Assembly: GCA_013215945.1 (NCBI GenBank)
Contig: JABSOM010000015.1
Coordinates: forward strand, 21,652-85,651
Direction: 5' to 3'
DNA length: 64,000 bases
From: Campylobacteraceae bacterium
GTDB taxonomy: Bacteria; Campylobacterota; Campylobacteria; Campylobacterales; Arcobacteraceae
Shown: positions 17,645 to 27,135 of the stretch, piece by piece
Position numbering within the stretch: position 1 is the stretch's first letter
Layout: each line of letters starts with the position of its first letter
Translations under genes and position numbers: made by a program
Notes under the pieces: generated by a model
What the model saw: the letters and a program-made list of their open reading frames with translations, nothing else
Told to the model about the DNA's origin: nothing
The model's database searches: none

Positions 17645-18238
17645 ATGCAAATAAAGGTACAAGCAATGGGTGATTATCAAACCAATTGTTATATAGTAAC
17701 TATTAATGATAAAGATTTAATTATTGACCCTGGAATGAATTCACTGCCCTGGATAAAAGAACAGGTGAACAATCCAATTGCTGTTTTAAATACCCATGGA
17801 CATTTTGATCATGTTTGGTCCAATGATATTGTTTGTAAAACGTATAATATTAAACTGCATACCCCTAAAAAAGATATTTTTATGTTAAGCATGGATTCTT
17901 ATGGTTTGGGAATGCCACATTCTGCTGCTGATGTTGAAATAGAAGAAGATGAAGAAATTGAAATACAAGGTATTAAAATTAAGTTTCATTTTTTTCCAGG
18001 ACATACACCTGGTTGTTCGATGATTCAAATTGACAAAGATTTGTTTTCAGGAGATTTTATTTTTAAAGACAGTATTGGTCGCTGTGATTTTCCTTATTCA
18101 AATGTTGAAGATATGAAACATTCTCTTAAAAAAGTACTTTCTTGGGAAAAGGACTACAATATTCATCCTGGACATGGTATTTCTACTACATTAAAAGCAG
18201 AAAATAACTCTTTAGTGCAGTGGCTAAATTACCTATAA
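17645..18238 (+). CDS. Metallo-beta-lactamase-fold hydrolase (glyoxalase II-like)
   Basis: 197 aa. The metal-binding motif NTHGHFDHVW (HxHxDH) is near residue 51; later ligands are in FFPGHTPGC (His), LFSGDFIF (Asp) and HPGHG (His). This set defines the glyoxalase II/persulfide dioxygenase-like branch. Short MBL proteins of this size commonly act on thioesters or small phosphoesters; the substrate is not readable. Own promoter region upstream; GAAGGA precedes the ATG. Confidence 0.88.
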   Translation: MQIKVQAMGDYQTNCYIVTINDKDLIIDPGMNSLPWIKEQVNNPIAVLNTHGHFDHVWSNDIVCKTYNIKLHTPKKDIFMLSMDSYGLGMPHSAADVEIEEDEEIEIQGIKIKFHFFPGHTPGCSMIQIDKDLFSGDFIFKDSIGRCDFPYSNVEDMKHSLKKVLSWEKDYNIHPGHGISTTLKAENNSLVQWLNYL

Positions 18239-18292
18239 GTGAAATTATAATAAAATGCTATTAAATATTATTTGTTTGTCAATGAAAGGTAA

Positions 18293-19237
18293 ATTATAAA
18301 AAGAAATATTATTAAAGAACTTACTTGCCTAAAAACCAAAGATAAAGAAAAACTCTTAATCTTAGAAGAAAAAATAATTAATAATAAAAATATCAATGAA
18401 ACCTACGGGCTTCTAAATGATTTTTTTCACAATAATTATTCAATAAATTCTTTTGAGCTTTTGATTAAAGATAAAAGTAAAGTAAAAAAAGAATTATTAT
18501 TCAGTGTAAAACATGGTTCTATTTCAAAGAGTTCTCTCTTTCTTAGCTACACTCTTAATAATGATGTTGATATCAGTTTTGATCTTTTCTATAACGATAA
18601 GATAAGTGTAGAAGAAATAGAAAACACCAGTGAAATACTTAAAAATCTGACCTTGTTTTTGTCAAATATGGTATATACCATTTATTTAAACGATACCATT
18701 AAAAAGTTAAAACTTATTGACTATACAACAGGTTTGTACAATAGAAAATATTTAGTGCAACACTTAGAAAAAATGTTGCCTCTTGCTCAAAGAGAAAAAC
18801 ACGTGATTGGTTTTTTAAGTATTGGAATTGACCGTTTTAAAGCAATTATTGAAGAATTCTCTTATGATATAGGAGAGGAAGTACTTATTAAACTGGCACA
18901 TATGCTTGTTAAAGAAGTACGAACTTCTGATATCGTTATTCATCTGGAAGCAGATGAATTTTTGATTGTTTTGCCCAATGTTGATAATATAAATAATGCA
19001 AGTTTTATTGCACAAAAACTTGTAGACAAATTTTCAAAAATAGAGTTTTTACTTAAGAAAGGTGCAATATTAAAGAAAACTATTTGTGCGGGCGTTTCTT
19101 TATATCCAAATGATTCTGCTACAATTGAGGATATACTTAAAAATTCTGATATTTCATTATTGGAAGCTAGAAATACTGGACGCTCAAAAGTTTTTCAATA
19201 TTCAAAAGAGTTATCTTCAAGCCTAGAGCTTTTTTAG
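18293..19237 (+). CDS. GGDEF-domain protein with non-canonical or damaged start
   Basis: The frame is open from 18293 (after an in-frame TAA at 18290) to 19237, about 314 codons, matching the 319-aa tandem paralogue that follows. There is no ATG, GTG or TTG in this frame before TTG 18461, which would remove 56 residues aligning with the paralogue. AAAGG at 18285-18289 precedes ATT 18293 and ATA 18296. Alternatively ATG 18282 (frame closed after 5 codons) was the start and one base was lost. The N-terminal region is GAF-like; the GGDEF domain begins TTGLYNRKYL and its signature reads EADEF, missing both glycines, so cyclase activity is doubtful. Confidence 0.7.
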   Translation: MIKRNIIKELTCLKTKDKEKLLILEEKIINNKNINETYGLLNDFFHNNYSINSFELLIKDKSKVKKELLFSVKHGSISKSSLFLSYTLNNDVDISFDLFYNDKISVEEIENTSEILKNLTLFLSNMVYTIYLNDTIKKLKLIDYTTGLYNRKYLVQHLEKMLPLAQREKHVIGFLSIGIDRFKAIIEEFSYDIGEEVLIKLAHMLVKEVRTSDIVIHLEADEFLIVLPNVDNINNASFIAQKLVDKFSKIEFLLKKGAILKKTICAGVSLYPNDSATIEDILKNSDISLLEARNTGRSKVFQYSKELSSSLELF

Positions 19238-19245
19238 GAGAAAAA

Positions 19246-20205
19246 ATGAAAAGTATATTAGAACTAATTAAAAAATCTGCAAATGATGAAAGAGCCTTTG
19301 TTGCACTGGAACGTATATATGGACTTAATGATCAATTGATGTATGCAAGAAATATAACAGAAAGTGCTGATTATATTTTCACATGGTTAAGTATTCATTT
19401 TAATGTAGACAATTTAACCTTTTCACTCTTTGATATTGATGATAATACAAAAAGTATTATTTATAAAAAAGGTGAAGAATTTTATCTTGATGATGAACTT
19501 ACTATGTTTTTTATTATAAATACGCATACGAACTTAAATGCAATAGTTTCTTTTAATACCAACTCAAAAGTACACTTTGAAATACTACAGCGTAATTATT
19601 CTGTGATTGAAGCTGCTTTTAGCCAAATTGCACCTATTATTCAAAGTGGAATCCTTAAGAAAAATTATGTAGAATCACAAAGTATTGATTCTGTTACTAA
19701 TGTATACAACCGACAATACTTAACAAAACATGTAAAAAAACTTTTATCTTTATCAAAAAACAAAACATCAAGTATTTATTTTTTAATGATTGGTATTGAT
19801 CATTTCAAAGCAGTTATTGATGAATTTGATTACGACGTAGGAGATAAGGTTCTAATTGAACTTGCAAAAGTGATTCATGGGAATATTTCAGAATTTGATG
19901 TTGTTGCTAGATTAACAGGAGATGAATTTTTAGTTTCTTTAATCAATACATCTTCTAAAAATGAAGTGGAAAAAACAGCGCAAAAAATCATTGAAGAATT
20001 TTCTAAAATTGAAATTACAGTTCATGAAAAATACATTCTTAAAAAAACAATTTGTATAGGGCTTACCTTATATCACACGTATGAATCCATTGATGATGCG
20101 ATAAAAAATGCGGATATGGCACTTTATGAAGCTAAAAATACAGGAAGAAGTACCCTACAACATTTTACAGAGATAAAAGAAGAGGATACAATTGATTTAT
20201 TTTAA
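19246..20205 (+). CDS. GGDEF-domain protein (tandem paralogue)
   Basis: 319 aa, cytoplasmic. Residues about 1-150 are a GAF-like sensory region; the GGDEF domain begins SVTNVYNRQYLTKH. The active-site loop is RLTGDEF, with Thr for the first Gly; some cyclases tolerate substitution there, so activity is possible. The end has DMALYEAKNTGRS, the normal GGDEF finish. It starts 8 bases after the preceding GGDEF gene, preceded by AGGAG, and the two are clear duplicates. Its 3' end overlaps cmoB by 9 bases (convergent). Confidence 0.88.
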   Translation: MKSILELIKKSANDERAFVALERIYGLNDQLMYARNITESADYIFTWLSIHFNVDNLTFSLFDIDDNTKSIIYKKGEEFYLDDELTMFFIINTHTNLNAIVSFNTNSKVHFEILQRNYSVIEAAFSQIAPIIQSGILKKNYVESQSIDSVTNVYNRQYLTKHVKKLLSLSKNKTSSIYFLMIGIDHFKAVIDEFDYDVGDKVLIELAKVIHGNISEFDVVARLTGDEFLVSLINTSSKNEVEKTAQKIIEEFSKIEITVHEKYILKKTICIGLTLYHTYESIDDAIKNADMALYEAKNTGRSTLQHFTEIKEEDTIDLF

Positions 20206-21111
20206 AGTTTTTGCTTTAATATAAACTCTTTTTGGCGCAGGATAACCTTCTATGGTTTTTGATGAGTCATTGGGATCTAAAAAATCTTCCAAACTTTGAT
20301 CAAAAGACCAAGGTGTTTTTCTTTGTTCTTCATTAGAAGTAACAGTAGTAGCTAAAACTTCTATCTCTCCAAACCCTGCTCTGTTTAACCAATTTTTTAA
20401 AGCTTTTATACTTGGTATAAAATAGATATTTGGTATTTTAGAATACCTATCATGAGGTGTTAGACTTACTTCTTCTTCTGAATCTATCATAAAAGTATCA
20501 ATTAAAATTTCTCCACCTTTATTTAATCCTCTGTTTAAAGATTTTAGTGTTCCAACAGGATCTGGTCTGTGATACAAAACACCCAACATAAAAATAAAGT
20601 CAAATTTATGATTGTATGCTTCTAAATGCTCAACCCCTAACATTTCATATTCAATATTACTTTTATAAAAATGATTGATAAATTCAAACTGTAACATAGG
20701 CAAAGGAGCAGGGTCAAAACCAATAATTTTTTTAGGCTTATCTTCTAACATTCTAAACATGTAATACCCATTATTACAGCCAATATCTGCAACAACTTTG
20801 TCTTTTAAATTAAAAAAAGGACGTATTAAATCATATTTAATATTGCTTTGCCATTCAGAATTAATTTCCAGTCCAAAAAGATTGAAAGGTCCTTTTCTCC
20901 AAGGAATCAATGTTTTTGCAGTTTCTAATAATGCAGCATGCTCTTCTTCGTTTAATTCATCTGCTTTTCCAATACAAACACTGTCCTTAAGACTAATGTC
21001 TTCACTACTAATATTCATTTCTTTTAGACGGTTTAATTGATCAACCCAAGGTTTGACATTTTTCCATTCTAAACATTTAACTTTTTTTAATTTTAATTTC
21101 TCTATATCCAT
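20197..21111 (-). CDS. cmoB: tRNA U34 carboxymethyltransferase CmoB
   Basis: 304 aa. Uses carboxy-S-adenosylmethionine to convert ho5U34 to cmo5U34 in wobble positions of tRNAs. WRKGPFNLFGLEINSEWQS is a family signature, with SAM-binding DIGCNNGYYMFRML near residue 125, and MLGVLYHRPDPVGTLK and RAGF later. Slightly shorter than the E. coli protein (323 aa), as usual in this class. CmoA, which makes the cofactor, is not in the window. Confidence 0.94.
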   Translation of the reverse strand: MDIEKLKLKKVKCLEWKNVKPWVDQLNRLKEMNISSEDISLKDSVCIGKADELNEEEHAALLETAKTLIPWRKGPFNLFGLEINSEWQSNIKYDLIRPFFNLKDKVVADIGCNNGYYMFRMLEDKPKKIIGFDPAPLPMLQFEFINHFYKSNIEYEMLGVEHLEAYNHKFDFIFMLGVLYHRPDPVGTLKSLNRGLNKGGEILIDTFMIDSEEEVSLTPHDRYSKIPNIYFIPSIKALKNWLNRAGFGEIEVLATTVTSNEEQRKTPWSFDQSLEDFLDPNDSSKTIEGYPAPKRVYIKAKTLK

Positions 21112-21369
21112 TTTGGAAGTATAGCCAAAGTATATAAATCTTTGCCATTACTTTTAGGGAATAAGTAAACACACATTATGTATAAATTGAGTAAAATCAA
21201 TCCTTTGAAACCTAAGTTTAGTTATAATTGTCTTTTTAGAACAATGAGTTAATTCTTCATTAATTATTTGTTATTAAAATCATCTTGATACTAAATAAAT
21301 ACACGCTATATACACAATAATTTTATATAATTGATTTTATTTAGATGATATATATACAAAGGACTATAT

Positions 21370-24090
21370 GTGAGCAAAATCACTGATATTTTTTTCTCTT
21401 TTAAACTAGCGCTCTCCTTACTGGCAATCTTAGCTATTGGTGCAGGAGTTGCAACTTTTATTGAAAATGACTATGGAACTTCTACTGCAAGAGTATTAGT
21501 ATTCAATCATCTTTGGTATGAAATGGTTTTCGTACTTATAAGTATTAACTTATCCTGTATTATGTACAAAAGAAAAATGTGGAAAGTCCCTGCTAGGTTT
21601 TTAATACATTCTTCTTTTCTTGTCATTTTATTAGGTGCTGGAATTACAAGATACATGGGATACGAAGGTATTATTCATATAAGAGAAGGAGAAACGTCAA
21701 ATCTTATGATCTCTCAAGAACCTTATTTACAAGTTAGAATAAAACTAAAAAACAAAGGTTTTTACAAAGAATTTCCAATGGAATTTGGAGCAATTGGCGA
21801 CAAACACTTCTCTCACGATATTAGTTTTGATGAAAAAATTCTAAATGTTACTCTTAATAACTTTTTTTATGTTAAAAAAGGAAAAGATGACATGAGTATT
21901 TTAACCGTTGATGCTACATTAAATGGTATTACAAAAACAGTTAAATTACCAGGGAAAAGAGGAATTCAAGGAGTACCAAGAACAGTAAGTTTTGGTGACA
22001 CCTTAATTACAATGGAATATGGTTCAAAAACATTAAAACTGCCATTTTCACTTCGTTTAAATGACTTTCAACTTGAACGATACCCAGGAAGTATGAGTCC
22101 TGCTTCTTATGCATCTGAAGTTACTGTAATTAAAAAAGGTGAAAAACCTTATGATTACAGAATATTTATGAACAATACGTTAAAAGAAGGAAACTTTTTA
22201 TTTTTCCAAAGCTCTTTTGATCCCGATGAGAAAGGTACTGTTTTGTCTGTTAATAATGATCCTGGAAAATGGCCAACATATTTTGGTTATATGATGTTAA
22301 TTCTTGGTTTTACACTCAACCTATTTGATAAAAAATCACGTTTTAGTAAACTTACTAAAATGGTAAAAGAAAAAAATATTGCTTATGCGCTAATTTTATC
22401 TTTACTGTCTTTTTCTGCATTGGATGTTAAAGCAGAAACACTTCCGTTTGTACAACAAGAAGTATTCATAAAATATGCAAAAGACTTAAATACAAATGCA
22501 AAAGATATATCACAAAACTTTGCAAAATTAACTGTACAAAGTAATGGTGGAAGAATGAAACCACTTGAAGCTCTAAATAAAGAAATAGTAAATAAACTCT
22601 CAGGAAGAGACAATTTATTTTCTTTAAATTACAATCAAATAGTATTGGGTATGTTAAGCAGACCAGAAATTTGGAGAGATGTAAAAATGATCTCCATAAA
22701 AACACCAAAACTTAAAAAAATACTTGGTCTTGATGTAAAAAGTAAATATATCGCATTTTCAGATGTATTTAAAGATGGAAAATATTTATTACAAGAAGAA
22801 TCACAAACAGCTAGTATGACAAGTCCTAATGAACGTGGAACTTACGAGCGAGATATTATAGCAGTTGATGAACGCTTAAATGTAGCTTATATGGTTTTTA
22901 ATGGAGATATGTTCAAAATCTTTCCACAAGAAAAATCATCAAAAGAAAATAATAAATGGTATGCTCCTCTAGAAGCATTTACCTCTTTTAAAGGCATGAA
23001 CCAAACAGCAGTGCAAACCCTTGTTAATGGGTTTATTACAAATACTGCTAATGCAAATTATACAGAAGCCGATAAATATTTGGCTTTAATATCACAATAT
23101 CAGTATAAAGTTGGTTTTGATGTTGTATTAAGTAAAGCAGCAGTTGAGAGAGAAATATTTTTAGATAAATTAGACATTTTCTTTAAATTAACGATAGCAT
23201 ATATGGTATTTGGTGTGATTATTCTTATCACTGCATTTATTGTGATCTTTAATCCAAAAATCAATGCCAAAAAAATTACCTTATTCTTTACAATCATCAC
23301 TATAGCACTATTTTCTATCCATACCTTTGGAATGGGATTAAGATGGGTAGTATCAGGACATGCTCCTTGGACAAATACGTATGAGTCTATGTTATATATT
23401 TCATGGTCTTCTATGTTTGCAGCAGTTGCTTTTTTCAGACGCTCTCTGCTTGCATTAAGTTCAGCCATTATAATGGCAGGAATATTTATGTTTACAGCCC
23501 ATTTAACAGGTGTTAACCCTCAAATAACAAACTTAGTACCTGTACTTAACTCTTATTGGTTGACTATTCATGTATCAATTTTAACTGCATCTTATGGTTT
23601 CTTTGGTTTGGGAGCTTTTGTTTCTTTTTCTTCATTGATCTTATTTATTTTTAGAAATGAAAAAAGAAAACACTTTGATGGAATTATTAAACACTTAGCA
23701 GCTATTACAGAGATTGCTTTAATTATTGGTTTAACACTAATTTCAATTGGAAACTTTTTAGGAGCTATTTGGGCAAATGAATCGTGGGGAAGATACTGGG
23801 GTTGGGATCCAAAAGAAACATGGGCTTATGTATCCATTATAGTATATGCCATTGTTATTCACTTAAGATTTATTAAGTCTTTTAATAATCCTTTTGTATT
23901 TTCAAGTGCTGCCCTACTCGCTTTTTCGTCTATTATAATGACTTATGTAGGCGTTAACTTCTATTTATCAGGATTACACTCTTATGCAACAGGTGACCCT
24001 ATACCTATTCCTACATGGACGTACTATACTTTTGCTACCATTTTATTAACTATAATTCTGGCATCAAGAAAACGAAATCTAAATAATTAA
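21370..24090 (+). CDS. ccsBA: Fused cytochrome c biogenesis protein CcsBA (System II)
   Basis: 906-aa inner-membrane protein that exports haem and attaches it to apocytochromes c. The N-terminal ResB/CcsB part (about 1-330) has membrane segments and a periplasmic domain with REGETSNLM. A central periplasmic region (about 365-600) follows, then the CcsA part with the His-containing LRWVVSGHAPWTNTYESM and the haem-binding WWD motif WGRYWGWDPKETWAY. The fusion is typical of Campylobacterota. The GTG start is supported by AAAGGA 6 bases upstream; the overlapping ATG at 21368 is out of frame. Own promoter; terminator after. Confidence 0.95.
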   Translation: MSKITDIFFSFKLALSLLAILAIGAGVATFIENDYGTSTARVLVFNHLWYEMVFVLISINLSCIMYKRKMWKVPARFLIHSSFLVILLGAGITRYMGYEGIIHIREGETSNLMISQEPYLQVRIKLKNKGFYKEFPMEFGAIGDKHFSHDISFDEKILNVTLNNFFYVKKGKDDMSILTVDATLNGITKTVKLPGKRGIQGVPRTVSFGDTLITMEYGSKTLKLPFSLRLNDFQLERYPGSMSPASYASEVTVIKKGEKPYDYRIFMNNTLKEGNFLFFQSSFDPDEKGTVLSVNNDPGKWPTYFGYMMLILGFTLNLFDKKSRFSKLTKMVKEKNIAYALILSLLSFSALDVKAETLPFVQQEVFIKYAKDLNTNAKDISQNFAKLTVQSNGGRMKPLEALNKEIVNKLSGRDNLFSLNYNQIVLGMLSRPEIWRDVKMISIKTPKLKKILGLDVKSKYIAFSDVFKDGKYLLQEESQTASMTSPNERGTYERDIIAVDERLNVAYMVFNGDMFKIFPQEKSSKENNKWYAPLEAFTSFKGMNQTAVQTLVNGFITNTANANYTEADKYLALISQYQYKVGFDVVLSKAAVEREIFLDKLDIFFKLTIAYMVFGVIILITAFIVIFNPKINAKKITLFFTIITIALFSIHTFGMGLRWVVSGHAPWTNTYESMLYISWSSMFAAVAFFRRSLLALSSAIIMAGIFMFTAHLTGVNPQITNLVPVLNSYWLTIHVSILTASYGFFGLGAFVSFSSLILFIFRNEKRKHFDGIIKHLAAITEIALIIGLTLISIGNFLGAIWANESWGRYWGWDPKETWAYVSIIVYAIVIHLRFIKSFNNPFVFSSAALLAFSSIIMTYVGVNFYLSGLHSYATGDPIPIPTWTYYTFATILLTIILASRKRNLNN

Positions 24091-24096
24091 TTTAAA

Positions 24097-24123
24097 AAGA
24101 CTTAATATTGTATATTAAGTCTT
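24097..24123 (+). terminator. Intrinsic terminator after ccsBA
   Basis: Inverted repeat AAGACTTAATA / TATTAAGTCTT with a 5-base loop, followed by CTTCTTAAAAAC. The T-tract is broken, so strength is uncertain. Confidence 0.6.
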
Positions 24124-24182
24124 CTTCTTAAAAACAATTTTAATCACTTTTTTGATATAATTGCGAAAAATAAGGACATTAT

Positions 24183-25319
24183 TTGAAAAATATTCTTGAT
24201 ATTTTTGAAGACTTAAAAGAAATAGAAAAATGTTCAAATAATCACACTTCTTTTTTGCAATATTTAAAAAACTGCTCAAAAGAATATCAATACAATTTTA
24301 CAAAAGATGAAAACAACAATATTCTATGTAAAATAAAAAACTCTAAAGCTAAATTATGTTTACAAGTACACTATGATGCGCTAGACAGTAAAGATAATAC
24401 GTATATTGGCTTAAATACAATTGTTTATTCCTGTATGTTCTTTCTAATGGCTAATCATAATGATTGTGAATTTTTATTTATAGAAAATAAAAATACTAAA
24501 GCAGCCCAAATAGATATAGAACTTAGCTCTACTTATATACTTAGTTTAAACTCACAAAAAATAAGAAACACTATTTATGCAAAACATTATAAAAATAAAA
24601 TTATTAAAAATAAAAACAATCTTGATTTATATGAAATAAGTCTTTTTAGCAAAGAAAATAAAAAAAGTGATCTTATAAGATTATTATCATCTACTATTAA
24701 AGAAGCCAAAGCTAAACTTTTAGATTTTAATACACAGGATTTGCCCTTTGGAGCAAAAGCAATTATCGCGTGCCATATAAGTCCTTTAAAAACACACAAT
24801 AATATGTTAATAGAAAAAGTTGATGCAAAAAGCGAATATATGAATATTTACAGTGATGAAATCATTGATTTTATGCTTAATTTTTCTAATAGTAAATTTA
24901 ATTATGATAATTCTCAAGAGCACATTCACCTAAGTGCTGTTAGAACCGATCATGAATGTATTGAAGTTCAAATTACTTTCTCATCGGTGCAAGTACTTCT
25001 TCAAAAAGTATTAAAAACTTGTGAAACCTATGGTTTTGAAACTAAAAATGAAAAAATATATTTTACAGAAGAAAAGAATAATGTTTTCGAAAAAAATATT
25101 TTAGAAACTTATAATAAATATTTGTTTAATTCTTCTAATCAAAATCTTCCTAGTGGTCTTGAGACTAATTTATTAAAAGTAAAATATCCTCACATAAAAA
25201 CAGCATCTTTAGCTTTTAATCTTTATCTTTTACATTTAAAAGACGCGAATACAGATGATTTTAACTTAGGTAAAATCAATGAAACACTTAGAGATATCAT
25301 AAGGTACTGTAATGATTAA
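24183..25319 (+). CDS. PepD-like M20 protein lacking metal ligands (probable pseudoenzyme)
   Basis: 378 aa, no signal peptide. The fold pattern follows aminoacyl-histidine dipeptidase (PepD): an early CSNNHTSFLQYLK, then LCLQVHYDAL where the first His-x-Asp is kept. The bridging-Asp region reads IGLNTIV instead of ADNG, the catalytic Glu pair region reads FIENKN instead of DEE, and the later LDSE is LNSQ. The C-terminal PSGLETNLLKVKYPHIKTAS matches the PepD HAGLE region. It is therefore probably not a peptidase. TTG start with AAGGA 6 bases upstream. Its stop overlaps mlaE by 8 bases, so it is the first gene of the Mla operon. Confidence 0.72.
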   Translation: MKNILDIFEDLKEIEKCSNNHTSFLQYLKNCSKEYQYNFTKDENNNILCKIKNSKAKLCLQVHYDALDSKDNTYIGLNTIVYSCMFFLMANHNDCEFLFIENKNTKAAQIDIELSSTYILSLNSQKIRNTIYAKHYKNKIIKNKNNLDLYEISLFSKENKKSDLIRLLSSTIKEAKAKLLDFNTQDLPFGAKAIIACHISPLKTHNNMLIEKVDAKSEYMNIYSDEIIDFMLNFSNSKFNYDNSQEHIHLSAVRTDHECIEVQITFSSVQVLLQKVLKTCETYGFETKNEKIYFTEEKNNVFEKNILETYNKYLFNSSNQNLPSGLETNLLKVKYPHIKTASLAFNLYLLHLKDANTDDFNLGKINETLRDIIRYCND

Positions 25320-26394
25320 TATTGATATCAATGGTATTTGGGAAAAATACACCTTAAATGAAAAAATTTTTCTATTAGAAAAAAGCTTGAAGAATATCAG
25401 CAATAATACTGTCACTTTTTCATTCACTAATCTGGAAAAGATTGACTCCAGTGGTATTATTTTACTTATTCAATATATCACAAAACTTGAAAAAAATCAT
25501 TGCGCGATAGAAATAATAAATATTTCTAAAAAACATAAAAAAATGTTGGATTTTTATAGTTTAAACTATGAAAAACATTCTTATTCAAAAGAAAAAAAGA
25601 AAAATATCTTTCATAATATTACGCTTAGTATTTTAGAATTTTACAATAACTTTCTGGGATTTTTATATTTTGTAGGAAGATTGAATTTTTATCTTTTTTA
25701 TTCTTTATTGCATCCCTCAAAAATACGCTTTAAAGCTGTAATTTACCACATTGAAGTAGCTGGTTTTAGAATTATTCCTATAATTGCGATTACTATGCTT
25801 TTAATATCTTTTGTTACTGCTTATCAAGGTGCGATTCAACTAGAAACTTTTGGTTTAAGTCTTCAAATAGTTGAAATGACAACTATGTCTATGTTTAGAG
25901 AATTTGCACCTTTTATAGCTGCTATTATTGTAGCTGGCCGTTCTGCTTCTTCTTATACTGCCCAAATTGGAGCAATGAAAATAACAGATGAAATTGACGC
26001 CATGAGAACCATGGGTTTTGCACCTGATATTTACCTTATTTTACCCAGAGTATTTGCACTTGTTATCATTATGCCATTAATCGTATTTTTTGCAGATATG
26101 GTCTGTTTATTAGGAGAATTTTTATTGGCAAAGTTTTATTTATCCATGAGTTTTTCTGAGTTTATTACAAGAATATATAATTATGTAGAAGTCAGACATT
26201 TTTTATTAGGCATGGTAAAAGCTCCTTTATTTGGCCTAATTATTGGTATTATTGGTTGTTATCGTGGGTTGCAAGTAAGAGGAAGTACAGCTTCCATTGG
26301 AATGCTTACTACTAAATCTGTTGTAGATTCTATTCTTTGGTTAATAGTTGTTAATTCAATTATCTCTTACCTTTCTATTACAATTGGATTTTAG
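25312..26394 (+). CDS. mlaE: MlaE-family ABC permease with N-terminal STAS-like domain
   Basis: 360 aa. Residues 1-95 resemble a STAS domain (FTNLEKIDSSGIILLIQYI), which in other systems binds regulatory partners; in E. coli this function is the separate MlaB. The rest is the MlaE permease with several membrane helices and hallmark stretches REFAPFIAAIIVAGRSASSY and EIDAMRTMGF. It forms the membrane channel of the retrograde or anterograde phospholipid transporter with MlaF and MlaD. The stop is directly followed by the mlaF ATG. Confidence 0.92.
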   Translation: MINIDINGIWEKYTLNEKIFLLEKSLKNISNNTVTFSFTNLEKIDSSGIILLIQYITKLEKNHCAIEIINISKKHKKMLDFYSLNYEKHSYSKEKKKNIFHNITLSILEFYNNFLGFLYFVGRLNFYLFYSLLHPSKIRFKAVIYHIEVAGFRIIPIIAITMLLISFVTAYQGAIQLETFGLSLQIVEMTTMSMFREFAPFIAAIIVAGRSASSYTAQIGAMKITDEIDAMRTMGFAPDIYLILPRVFALVIIMPLIVFFADMVCLLGEFLLAKFYLSMSFSEFITRIYNYVEVRHFLLGMVKAPLFGLIIGIIGCYRGLQVRGSTASIGMLTTKSVVDSILWLIVVNSIISYLSITIGF

Positions 26395-27135
26395 ATGATT
26401 CAAGTAAAAAATATAAGTACTGTATTTAATAAAAATATAATACACGATAATATAAGTTTTGACATTAATGATAAAGAAATATTTGGAATTTTAGGTGGAA
26501 GTGGGAGCGGAAAGTCAACCTTGTTAAGGCAAATGATTCTTCTTGAGCCAATACAAGGTGGACATATTAATATATTTGAAAAAGATATTAAAAAACTTAA
26601 TTTTAAGCAGAGAGAAGATATTTGTAAAAAATGGTCAGTGCTTTTTCAATTTGGTGCTTTATTTTCTTCAATGAATGTAATTGATAATATCTCTGTATTA
26701 TTAAAAGAACATACCTCTTTGCCTCAAGACTTAATATATGACATTGCTTACACAAAAATAAAAATGGTAGGTCTTGATACTAAAACAGCCTCTTTAATGC
26801 CTTCACAATTAAGCGGAGGAATGAAAAAAAGAGTAGCTCTTGCACGTGCTTTGGTATTGGATCCTAAAATACTTTTTTTAGATGAACCAACCTCTGGATT
26901 AGACCCTTCAAGCGCAAGAGCTTTTGATGAACTGATATTAAATCTAAGAGACTTACTTGATTTGAGTGTAATCATAATTACGCATGATTTAGATACAATT
27001 AAAAGTACCTTGGATCGTTTTATTATTTTGGATGAAAACAAAATCTTATTTAATGGTTCTTATGAAAAAGCATTAAAAGAAAATAATTTAAAGATAAATA
27101 AATTTTTAAAGAATAAGGATATATTTGGAAAATAA
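26395..27135 (+). CDS. mlaF: MlaF-type ABC transporter ATP-binding protein
   Basis: 246 aa. Walker A is GGSGSGKSTLLRQ (about residues 34-46), the Q-loop LFQFGALF is characteristic of MlaF, the signature is LSGGMKKRVALARAL, Walker B is ILFLDEPTSGLDP, and the switch His is in IITHDLDT. It energises lipid movement through MlaE. The end overlaps the mlaD start by 11 bases. Confidence 0.94.
   Translation: MIQVKNISTVFNKNIIHDNISFDINDKEIFGILGGSGSGKSTLLRQMILLEPIQGGHINIFEKDIKKLNFKQREDICKKWSVLFQFGALFSSMNVIDNISVLLKEHTSLPQDLIYDIAYTKIKMVGLDTKTASLMPSQLSGGMKKRVALARALVLDPKILFLDEPTSGLDPSSARAFDELILNLRDLLDLSVIIITHDLDTIKSTLDRFIILDENKILFNGSYEKALKENNLKINKFLKNKDIFGK

Noticed and set aside
23100..23468. 122-aa minus-strand frame inside ccsBA
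   Set aside because: Antisense to conserved membrane helices of CcsA; hydrophobic pattern is a by-product of the real gene.
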